A stretch of 5,433 bases of DNA from Nitrosomonadales bacterium (GTDB taxonomy: Bacteria; Pseudomonadota; Gammaproteobacteria; Burkholderiales; SG8-41), in the NCBI GenBank assembly GCA_009885185.1, contig VFLF01000306.1:1-5433 (forward strand), written 5' to 3'. The translations under genes were made by a program, and so were the position numbers. The notes beneath the pieces are model-generated. The model was given only the letters and a program-made list of their open reading frames with translations. It ran no database searches and was not told the DNA's origin. Each line of letters begins with the position of its first letter. The first letter of the stretch is position 1. Shown in pieces: positions 1 to 5,433 of this stretch.

Positions 1-1686
1 CAACGCGAACACGACACGCACAGCGCGGAGGAACGCGCGAAGCGTGCCGAACAAAACAAGCAGCGGATTGCCGCCATCGAGCGCGATGTCATTGCCGCCG
101 AAGCCGCGCAGGCGGATGGGCATATCGCGGATCTCACGCGCTTGCTCGGCGCCATCGATCAATTGCTCAAACGCGGCGCGGTGAACGCGGCGTTGACGCA
201 GCGCATCGAAATCCTGCGCGCGGAGCAACGGCGCCTGCAGGATTGGCAACGCTGGGGCGGGCGTCAGGGACGCGAGCAACTAGTGACCGAGGCGCAGGCG
301 CTGGCGGCACAGGTGACACCAGGGGCAGGCAAAATCTCCGTTAAATCCCATGCCGAGGCCATCGACAAACTGCGCGAACGCTGGAAGGAACTCGACAAAC
401 TCGGCGCGGCGTCCAATCAGGCGCTGTGGCTCACGTTCGACGGCGCGCTGGAAACGGCGCACGCGCCGGTGGCCGCGCATCTGGAAAAACTCCAACAGGC
501 GCGCCGGGAGAATCTCGCCGCGCGCGAGCAGATCGTGACAGGCTTGAGCGAAGCCGCGGCAAAGTATTTCCCCGCAGTAACGGAAGGCGCACCGCCCGTG
601 CCTGATTGGCGCGCGGTTTCGCATGCCGTGGAGGAAGCCAAGCTCGCCTGGCGCAAGCTCGGCCCGGTCGAACACACGGTGCCGCGCAAGATGCTGCAAG
701 GCGACAAGGCCATTACCACGCGCTACGCCGCCGCGATGCAGGGGCTGGAAGCGCCGATGAAAGCCGCCTATGGCGACGCACGCACCCAGCGTGAAAAACT
801 CATCTCCAGCGCAAAAGAACTCGCCGCTTCGGACGTACTGGCGCGTGATGTGGTGGACAAGGTGCGCAAGTTGCAGAGCCAGTGGCAGACCGTGGCGAAA
901 TCGCAGCCGCTGCCGCGACGCGACGAGAACGCGCTGTGGTTGGCATTCAAGACGGCCACTGACGCTATCTTTACGGGGCGCGATGCCGCGCGCGCGGCCA
1001 AAGATGCGGAGGCCAACGCGCTGCAACAGGCGCGCATGGAGGTTATCGAGCAAGTGGCCGCCCTCGCCCAAGGCACGTCGGCGGCGGATATCAAACGCGC
1101 CATGGCCGAGGCCGAAACCGCGTGGCGCGCGGCGCCGGAAGCGCCCAGACCACAAGCCGCGAAGCTGGACGCGCGTTACCGCGCCACGCGCGATGCGGCA
1201 AACAAACGCATCGGCGAGCTCGCGGCGGTTGCGGTGCGTGCGTGCTACGATGCCTTGATTGCGGCCATGATCCTGTGCGGCGAACGCGAATCAACGGATG
1301 CGCCCGCCGCCGATCTGGATGCGCGCTGGAATGCCATCGAGCATTTTCCGGAGACGTGGAAAACAAGACTGGAAAAGCGATTTCATGGCAATGCAGGCGA
1401 TACGGCGGCTGCGAAACCCGCCAAAGGTTCCATCGCCACCCTGCCTGACCTGCTGCTCAATCTGGAGGCCGCATGCAGCGTTGAAAGCCCGCCGGAATTT
1501 CAGGCGGCGCGGCAGCGCCTGAAAATGCTGGCGCTGAAAAATGCCATGGAAGGCCGCCAGACCGCAGCCACTACGCCGCCGGACATTGAACGCTGGCTGC
1601 TTGACGCGGCCTCCTGCGCGCGACCCGATGACACATCACGTGAGCGGCTGGCAAAAATAATCGCGGCAGTGCAACGCCGTTCCTGA
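1..1686 (+). CDS. DUF349 repeat protein, C-terminal part (5' end outside window)
   Basis: The frame is open from base 1, so the true start lies upstream; the TTG at 142 is an internal leucine codon, not a start. The visible 561 residues are almost wholly helical and charged. Residues about 1-110 look like a coiled coil ending in an RLQDWQRWGG motif, which I recall as typical of large proteobacterial DUF349 proteins. Three or four DUF349-like helical repeats follow, near nt 352-531 (with ERWKELDKLG and ALWLTFDGA), 595-822 (AWRKLGPVEH), 829-1011 (QSQWQTVAK, ALWLAFKTATD) and, more weakly, 1075-1221 (AETAWRAAPE). The C-terminal region has a leucine-rich segment with ESPPEFQAARQRLKMLALKNAMEGRQ-like character, also seen in this family. 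There is no signal peptide or membrane segment in the visible part, so it is probably cytoplasmic. Its biochemical role is unknown. The stop lies 19 nt before the cupin gene, so read-through transcription into that gene is possible. Confidence 0.88.
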   Translation, partial: QREHDTHSAEERAKRAEQNKQRIAAIERDVIAAEAAQADGHIADLTRLLGAIDQLLKRGAVNAALTQRIEILRAEQRRLQDWQRWGGRQGREQLVTEAQALAAQVTPGAGKISVKSHAEAIDKLRERWKELDKLGAASNQALWLTFDGALETAHAPVAAHLEKLQQARRENLAAREQIVTGLSEAAAKYFPAVTEGAPPVPDWRAVSHAVEEAKLAWRKLGPVEHTVPRKMLQGDKAITTRYAAAMQGLEAPMKAAYGDARTQREKLISSAKELAASDVLARDVVDKVRKLQSQWQTVAKSQPLPRRDENALWLAFKTATDAIFTGRDAARAAKDAEANALQQARMEVIEQVAALAQGTSAADIKRAMAEAETAWRAAPEAPRPQAAKLDARYRATRDAANKRIGELAAVAVRACYDALIAAMILCGERESTDAPAADLDARWNAIEHFPETWKTRLEKRFHGNAGDTAAAKPAKGSIATLPDLLLNLEAACSVESPPEFQAARQRLKMLALKNAMEGRQTAATTPPDIERWLLDAASCARPDDTSRERLAKIIAAVQRRS

Positions 1687-1705
1687 AATTTTTAACCAGA
1701 TAACT

Positions 1706-2380
1706 ATGATTACGCAATCCGGTTGCAACATTGTCCACGCGTCCACCCTGCCCTGGGAGGAGCGCGTGCGTGTCGATGGCGGAAAACATCGCGTCAAGAC
1801 CTACTGGCACGATGTCGAGTGTGACATGCAACTTATCGATCAGCCAGCAAGCTCGATGTCGGCGCGTGCCGATAACCCTGCGCATCCCGGCACGCATGCC
1901 GCGGTCGTCTTGAAGGGCCGCTCGCAAGTGGATGGATTGACGCTGAACGCTCTCGACGTGATCCTCGGCGCGGGCGATGAACCGCATGGCCCCTTCACCT
2001 ATCCGGACAGCAATGGTTGCCAGCTATTCAGTTGTTTTCAGGGTAATCTTGAACACACCGAAAAGCGCTACCGCCTGATCCAGTCGGAGCAGACGCCGTG
2101 GGATGCAAAAGCCGGCGGCGCGCTGAACATGAAGTCGTTGGTCACCGAGGGTGCCGGGCGCTTGATGCTCACCGCCATGCGCCTGTCGGCGGGATTTACC
2201 GTGCCCGTGGGATCGCGTCCGCACATGCAGGCCGCACTGGTGGTAGAGGGTTCCGCCGTGGTTGGCAATGAAACGCTGCGCGCGTGGGATTTCATGTACA
2301 TGGCCTCCGGCGTTCCGCATGGCCCGATCAGTTTTCCGGACGGGGCGACGTTGTTGATGGTGGCCATGCGGGCCGGGTAG
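1706..2380 (+). CDS. Two-domain cupin (bicupin) protein
   Basis: This 224-residue protein has no signal peptide or membrane segment and is probably cytoplasmic. It shows an internal duplication. The motif PHGP-x3-PD occurs at residues 93-101 and again at 204-212, each time at the end of a Gly/Val-rich beta-strand stretch (HAAVVLKGRSQVDG and QAALVVEGSAVVG) of the kind that forms a cupin barrel. Candidate metal ligands are H60, H64 and H94 in the first half and H173 and H205 in the second. The full classical cupin motif with HxH and a downstream Glu is not evident, so metal binding and enzyme activity are uncertain. The ATG at 1706 has no good Shine-Dalgarno sequence. A GTG at 1766 sits just after GGGAGGAG and is an alternative start, which would remove 20 residues. 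The gene lies 37 nt before dctQ on the same strand, so co-transcription is plausible. A link to the transported substrate, as enzyme or sensor, is inference only. Confidence 0.82.
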   Translation: MITQSGCNIVHASTLPWEERVRVDGGKHRVKTYWHDVECDMQLIDQPASSMSARADNPAHPGTHAAVVLKGRSQVDGLTLNALDVILGAGDEPHGPFTYPDSNGCQLFSCFQGNLEHTEKRYRLIQSEQTPWDAKAGGALNMKSLVTEGAGRLMLTAMRLSAGFTVPVGSRPHMQAALVVEGSAVVGNETLRAWDFMYMASGVPHGPISFPDGATLLMVAMRAG

Positions 2381-2413
2381 TTTCGCTTCGCTTGGTTTCG
2401 CTTGGTTTCGCTT
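2381..2413 (+). repeat. Short degenerate tandem repeat in the cupin-dctQ gap
   Basis: The octamer TTTCGCTT occurs at 2381-2388, 2396-2403 and 2406-2413. The last two copies belong to an exact 10-base tandem, CTTGGTTTCG, at 2391-2400 and 2401-2410. A shorter CGCTT unit is also directly doubled at 2384-2393. The repeat begins right after the cupin stop codon and ends four bases before the dctQ ATG, so it fills nearly the whole gap. It has no purine-rich ribosome binding sequence. Confidence 0.8.
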
Positions 2414-2417
2414 TGTT

Positions 2418-2957
2418 ATGCGACTGCTGCTTTCCCTCTCTCATTTTATCGATAGCGGCAACCGGCTTCTCGGCAAAATCGCCAGCTGGCTGGTGCTGCT
2501 CTGTTGCCTGATCAGCGCGGGCAATGCCTTAAGCCGCTATGGGCTTAACATCAGCTCCAACGCCTGGCTCGAAATTCAGTGGTACCTGTTCGCCGCCATA
2601 TTCATGCTCGGCGCGTCGTACACGCTTTGCAAAAACGAGCACGTGCGCGTGGATGTGATTTACGCGCATGTCTCCACGCGCAAGCAAATCTGGATTGACC
2701 TCATCGGCGGCCTGTTGTTTCTGCTGCCCGCGGCTGCCATTCTTGCGTGGTTGTCGTGGCCGGTGTTTTATAACTCATGGATGCAGGGCGAAATGTCCAG
2801 CAACGCCGGCGGGCTGATCCGCTGGCCGGTGAAACTGTTTTTGCCGCTGGGCTTCGGCTTGCTGGTGCTGCAAGGGCTGTCCGAGGTGATTAAGCGCATC
2901 GCCATGCTCACGGGTCACCTTAAGGCCGATGTGCACTACGAAAGGCCGCTGCAATGA
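2418..2957 (+). CDS. dctQ: TRAP transporter small permease subunit (DctQ family)
   Basis: This is the small membrane subunit of a tripartite ATP-independent periplasmic (TRAP) transporter. It pairs with DctM in the inner membrane to form the sodium-driven carboxylate importer. The 179 residues show four hydrophobic segments, at about 20-37, 53-71, 90-112 and 137-158. The signature SSNAWLEIQWYLFAAIFMLG (residues 46-65), followed by NEHVRVDVIY, and the later SSNAGGLIRWPVKLFLPLGF (127-146) match the DctQ subfamily that accompanies TakP-like binding proteins. The ATG at 2418 is effectively forced: no ATG, GTG or TTG lies in frame between it and the stop at 2355-2357. No Shine-Dalgarno sequence precedes it, so translation may depend on coupling to the cupin gene or on an unstructured leader. 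The gene overlaps dctM by 4 nt (ATGA), which indicates translational coupling. The symbol is a family label; the substrate is not known. Confidence 0.93.
   Translation: MRLLLSLSHFIDSGNRLLGKIASWLVLLCCLISAGNALSRYGLNISSNAWLEIQWYLFAAIFMLGASYTLCKNEHVRVDVIYAHVSTRKQIWIDLIGGLLFLLPAAAILAWLSWPVFYNSWMQGEMSSNAGGLIRWPVKLFLPLGFGLLVLQGLSEVIKRIAMLTGHLKADVHYERPLQ
2529..2548. repeat. Perfect inverted repeat inside the start of dctQ
   Basis: The arms TTAAGCC and GGCTTAA (7 bases each, perfect) flank a 6-base loop, about 110 nt into dctQ. The element includes a TTA leucine codon, which stands out in this GC-rich gene. It could be a small mRNA hairpin or a protein-binding dyad, but it may be chance within codons for LSRYGL. 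Confidence 0.35.
2940..2945 (+). promoter_or_regulatory. Probable ribosome binding site of dctM
   Basis: GAAAGG lies within the end of dctQ and ends 8 bases before the ATG at 2954. It supports that start over the adjacent in-frame ATG at 2957, although both are close enough to be served by it. Confidence 0.5.
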
Positions 2958-4606
2958 TGCCGCATGAGCTGATCGGCCCGCTGATGTTCGCGGCGCTGAT
3001 TATCTTCATGTTGATCGGCTACCCGGTGGCGTTCTCTCTGGCGGCGGTGGGTTTGTCGTTCGCCTTCATCGCGGTGCAGGCGGGCTATTTCGACTTCACC
3101 TTTTTGCAAGCCATGCCGGAGCGCGTGTTCGGCATCATGTCCAATGAACTGCTGCTGGCGATACCCTTCTTCACGCTCATGGGTGCAATCCTGGAACGCT
3201 GCGGGCTGGCCGAGGATTTGCTGGAAGGCATGGGCCAGTTGTTCGGCCCGGTGCGCGGCGGTCTTGCCTACGCGGTAATCATCGTCGGCGCGATTCTCGG
3301 TGCGATCACCGGCACCGTCGCCGCCTCGGTGATCGCGATGGGTCTGATTTCGCTGCCGATCATGATGCGTTACGGCTACAACATCCGCCTGGCTACCGGC
3401 GTGATCGCCGCCTCCGGCACCATCACGCAGTTGATCCCGCCCTCGCTGGTGCTGGTGGTGCTGGCCGACCAGTTGGGCAAATCGGTTGGCGACATGTACG
3501 CGGGCGCCATCGGCGCGAGCTTGGTGCAGGTGCTGCTGTTCTGCGCGTATATCGCCATCCTCAGCATCGTCAAGCCGGGCGCGATGCCGGCGCTGCCGCG
3601 CGAGGAACTGACCCTGCGCGGCTGGCCGCTGTATCGCCGCATCCTGCTCGGCATGGTGCCGTCGCTGGTGCTGATTTTTCTGGTGCTCGGCACCATTCTG
3701 ATGGGCCTGGCAACACCCACCGAAGCCGGCGCGATGGGCGTGCTGGGCGCCATCGTACTGGCCGTGCTGCATCACGAACAATGCTCGCGACGCGCCAGAA
3801 TAGCCGCGATGATCGGCGGCGCTGCCACGCTGCTGCTGTTGCTGCCCGGCATCGTGATCTGGAAAGAGGCGCTGCTGCCGGCCGCACTCACCGGCGCTGC
3901 GCAGGCGATGCTGAGCGTGACAAAAACGCCGCTGTTTGTGGTGGTTTACGCTGCGCTCGCGGTGGTGCTGCTCGAAGCCGCGGTGATCGGTGAGATACGC
4001 AGCCTGATCCGCCAGGGCATGGATTCCACCACGCGCATTACCGCGATGGTGATCTTCATCCTCATCGGCTCCAGCGTGTTCACCCTGGTGTTTCGTGGGG
4101 TGGATGGCGACCGCTGGCTCGAAGGCCTGCTCACCTCGCTGCCGGGTGGCGTGACGGGTTTCCTGATTTTCGTCAATATTTTCGTCTTCGTGCTGGCGTT
4201 TTTTCTGGATTTTTTCGAGATCGCCTTCATCATCATCCCGCTGCTCGCGCCCGTCGCCGCCAAGCTGGGCATCGATCTGGTGTGGTTCGGCGTGCTGCTC
4301 GGCGCCAACATGCAAACCTCCTTCATGCATCCGCCGTTCGGCTTCGCGTTGTTTTACCTGCGCAGCATCGCGCCCAAGGAGGTCAAGAGTTCGGATATCT
4401 ATTGGGGCGCGATACCGTGGGTGATTTTGCAACTGATGCTGGTGGCGATCCTCGTGTTCTGGCCGGGGTTGGTGACTAATTTTCTCGACAAGGAGAAGGT
4501 CATCGACACCACCAAGATTCATATCGAGGTGCCGGCGGACTCACGCGCGGACGACGATCCCACCAAGGCGCTGGAACGCGCGATGCGCGGGGATGACAAA
4601 AAATAG
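2954..4606 (+). CDS. dctM: TRAP transporter large permease subunit (DctM family), with extra hydrophobic insert
   Basis: This is the large, transport-conducting subunit of the TRAP system, in the inner membrane, where it moves substrate with sodium. The 550 residues are mostly hydrophobic helices. Family hallmarks include PFFTLMGAILERCGLAEDLL (residues 71-90), GAILGAITGTVAASVIAMG (112-130), the hairpin region ASGTITQLIPPSLVLVVLAD (153-172), TPTEAGAMGVLGAI (254-267), and in the second half FFLDFFEIAFIIIPLLAP (416-433) and GVLLGANMQTSFMHPPFGFA (446-465). The usual DctM length is about 425-450 residues. Here roughly 70 extra residues, about 275-345, carry two further hydrophobic stretches before the conserved TRITAMVIFILIGSSVFTLVF segment. 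The last 45 residues or so form a charged tail ending DDKK, probably cytoplasmic. It begins inside the dctQ stop (ATGA), so the two are co-expressed. The symbol is a family label. Relatives paired with TakP suggest 2-oxo or hydroxy acids as substrate, by inference. Confidence 0.95.
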   Translation: MMPHELIGPLMFAALIIFMLIGYPVAFSLAAVGLSFAFIAVQAGYFDFTFLQAMPERVFGIMSNELLLAIPFFTLMGAILERCGLAEDLLEGMGQLFGPVRGGLAYAVIIVGAILGAITGTVAASVIAMGLISLPIMMRYGYNIRLATGVIAASGTITQLIPPSLVLVVLADQLGKSVGDMYAGAIGASLVQVLLFCAYIAILSIVKPGAMPALPREELTLRGWPLYRRILLGMVPSLVLIFLVLGTILMGLATPTEAGAMGVLGAIVLAVLHHEQCSRRARIAAMIGGAATLLLLLPGIVIWKEALLPAALTGAAQAMLSVTKTPLFVVVYAALAVVLLEAAVIGEIRSLIRQGMDSTTRITAMVIFILIGSSVFTLVFRGVDGDRWLEGLLTSLPGGVTGFLIFVNIFVFVLAFFLDFFEIAFIIIPLLAPVAAKLGIDLVWFGVLLGANMQTSFMHPPFGFALFYLRSIAPKEVKSSDIYWGAIPWVILQLMLVAILVFWPGLVTNFLDKEKVIDTTKIHIEVPADSRADDDPTKALERAMRGDDKK

Positions 4607-4644
4607 GCTCATCAGGCCTTTGTAGGAATCCATCGAACCTCATG

Positions 4645-4675
<31 letters not shown>

Positions 4676-4679
4676 CAGG

Positions 4680-4693
4680 GTGCCATATGGCAC
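4680..4693. repeat. Perfect 14-base palindrome in the element's spacer
   Basis: GTGCCATATGGCAC is perfectly self-complementary and sits at the centre of the REPIN-like element. With the outer arms it would let one strand fold into a single long hairpin, interrupted only by a small internal loop (6 bases on one side, 5 on the other). Confidence 0.75.
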
Positions 4694-4698
4694 AGCGC

Positions 4699-4725
4699 AT
4701 GGATTCCCACTTTCGCGGGAATGAC
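4699..4725 (-). repeat. REP-like arm 2 (inverted copy)
   Basis: This is the reverse complement of arm 1 with one change, which puts a mismatch (A4709 against C4716) in its own small stem. The single difference suggests either two slightly diverged copies or drift after insertion. Confidence 0.8.
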
Positions 4726-4783
4726 GAGGATGGTTTTGCGCTTGACCCGGCACCAGGGCACGCCGTTCGCGGATCAGGAACGG

Positions 4784-5433
4784 TTACTTCTTCGCCGGCG
4801 CCCGCCCCAAACGCTCGCCCGCGCGCATAAACGCGTCAAAGCGGCTTTCCGCCACGGCCGCCCACTCCACCTGCTCGGAGCGGAACTGCTTCCACGGGTC
4901 GTAAATTTTCTTGAATTTTTCGTTCTTGCCGGCGATCTCTTCGTAGACCTCGCGCGTGGCGCGGTAGCACGCGGCCATGATGTCATCCGAAAACGGCAGC
5001 AGCTTCACGCCGTTGGCGATCAGGCGTTTCAACGCGGGCGGATTCACCGCGTCGTACTTGGCGAGCATCGACAGATTCGCTTCGTGGCAGGCGGATTCCA
5101 GTATTGACTTGTACTCCGCCGGCAGATCGTTATAAGCCTTCATGTTGACGAACAAATCGAGCTCCGGTCCGCCCTCCCACCAGCCGGGGTAATAATAAAA
5201 CTTGGCGATCTTGTGAAAGCCGAGTTTTTCATCGTCATACGGCCCCACCCACTCCGCCGCGTCGATGGTGCCTTTTTCCAGCGCGGGATAAATGTCGCCG
5301 CCGGGAATTTGCTGCGGCACCACGCCCAGTTTTTGCAGCGGCAGGCCGCCGGTACCGCCGACGCGGAATTTCAGTCCCTTCAGATCCGCCACGGATTTGA
5401 TCTCTTTGCGGAACCAGCCGCCCATCTGCGCGC
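4784..5433 (-). CDS. dctP: TRAP transporter solute-binding protein, TakP/DctP type (N-terminus outside window)
   Basis: This is the periplasmic binding protein that delivers substrate to a TRAP permease. The minus-strand frame stays open to the window edge, so the ATG at 5425 is an internal methionine in AQMGGWFRKEI, and the signal peptide and first lobe (about 150 residues) are missing. The visible 215 residues include LKGLKFRVGG with the arginine that binds the substrate carboxylate in this family, LGVVPQQIPGGDIYPALEKG, the strongly conserved IDAAEWVGPYDDEKLGF, and YYYPGWWEGGPELDLFVN. These match the TakP branch, often named mannitol/chloroaromatic in databases. Characterised relatives bind 2-oxo acids such as pyruvate (Rhodobacter TakP) or calcium lactate (a Thermus protein). 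The C-terminus ends RAPAKK, a normal end with TAA at 4784-4786. It faces dctQM tail to tail, so it needs its own promoter outside this window. Its pairing with the adjacent QM is inferred from proximity. Confidence 0.93.
   Translation of the reverse strand, partial: AQMGGWFRKEIKSVADLKGLKFRVGGTGGLPLQKLGVVPQQIPGGDIYPALEKGTIDAAEWVGPYDDEKLGFHKIAKFYYYPGWWEGGPELDLFVNMKAYNDLPAEYKSILESACHEANLSMLAKYDAVNPPALKRLIANGVKLLPFSDDIMAACYRATREVYEEIAGKNEKFKKIYDPWKQFRSEQVEWAAVAESRFDAFMRAGERLGRAPAKK

Noticed and set aside
142..144. TTG as the start of the DUF349 gene
   Set aside because: The frame continues open to base 1 with the same charged helical composition, so the real start is upstream of the window.
280..1155. 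Minus-strand open frame of 291 codons opposite the DUF349 gene
   Set aside because: It is rich in Arg, Gly and Leu with no recognisable domain, and is explained by the GC-rich codon pattern of the real gene on the plus strand.
1648..1705. Sigma-54 or sigma-70 promoter before the cupin gene (TGGCAAAAATAATCGC and nearby AT-rich bases)
   Set aside because: The TGGC is not followed by a TTGC-type -12 element, and no convincing -35/-10 pair with normal spacing is visible.
2936..4522. Long open frame of 528 codons on the minus strand opposite dctM
   Set aside because: Its translation is a low-complexity His/Gln/Arg/Asp-rich sequence expected from the antisense of a GC-rich membrane protein gene. 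The plus strand has unmistakable DctM motifs throughout.
4605..4622. Intrinsic terminator just after dctM (AGGC...GCCT followed by TTTG)
   Set aside because: The stem is only 4-5 base pairs and the T-tract is 3-4 bases, too weak to call.
4763..4783. Intrinsic terminator of dctP (CCGTTC...GAACGG, 6-base stem, 9-base loop, directly after the stop codon)
   Set aside because: No T-tract follows on the minus strand and the loop is large. It may be a weak hairpin but is not supported as a terminator.
4721..5107. Plus-strand open frame of 128 codons opposite dctP
   Set aside because: The minus strand carries conserved TakP/DctP motifs across the region. The plus-strand product has no family features and starts inside the repeat element.

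Overview
The window looks like chromosomal DNA from a GC-rich Gram-negative proteobacterium, most likely beta- or gammaproteobacterial. This rests on three things: a long multi-repeat DUF349 protein, a TakP-type TRAP transporter, and an intergenic ATTCCCGC...GCGGGAAT palindromic repeat of a kind common in those groups. It is an inference; nothing here fixes the species. Coding density is high, and both ends of the window cut through genes.

Layout. Positions 1-1686 (+) hold the C-terminal 561 residues of a helical DUF349 repeat protein of unknown function. After 19 nt comes a 224-residue two-domain cupin (1706-2380, +). A 37-nt gap, mostly a short degenerate tandem repeat with no Shine-Dalgarno sequence, leads to the two membrane subunits of a TRAP transporter. 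These are the small permease DctQ (2418-2957, +) and the large permease DctM (2954-4606, +), which overlap by 4 nt (ATGA). A 177-nt convergent intergenic region (4607-4783) carries a nested inverted-repeat element resembling a REP doublet (REPIN). Beyond it, on the minus strand, lies the C-terminal part of a TakP/DctP-type periplasmic solute-binding protein (5433 down to 4784), whose N-terminus is outside the window.

How the genes work together. The binding protein would capture a carboxylate in the periplasm, and DctQ plus DctM would import it using the sodium gradient. TakP relatives bind 2-oxo acids, and a Thermus relative binds lactate, so a small oxo- or hydroxy-carboxylate is the best guess for the substrate. 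The P gene points towards the QM genes instead of sharing their operon, so the two halves must be transcribed separately. The cupin precedes dctQ on the same strand and may be co-transcribed with it; a role in handling or sensing the substrate is only a guess.

I see no tRNA, rRNA, CRISPR array, phage gene or transposase gene. Nothing here clearly forms a new multi-gene system. The items most worth checking are the REPIN-like element between the two convergent halves of the transporter, the extra hydrophobic segment in DctM, the dctQ start without a ribosome binding site beside a tandem repeat, and the uncharacterised cupin next to the transporter.
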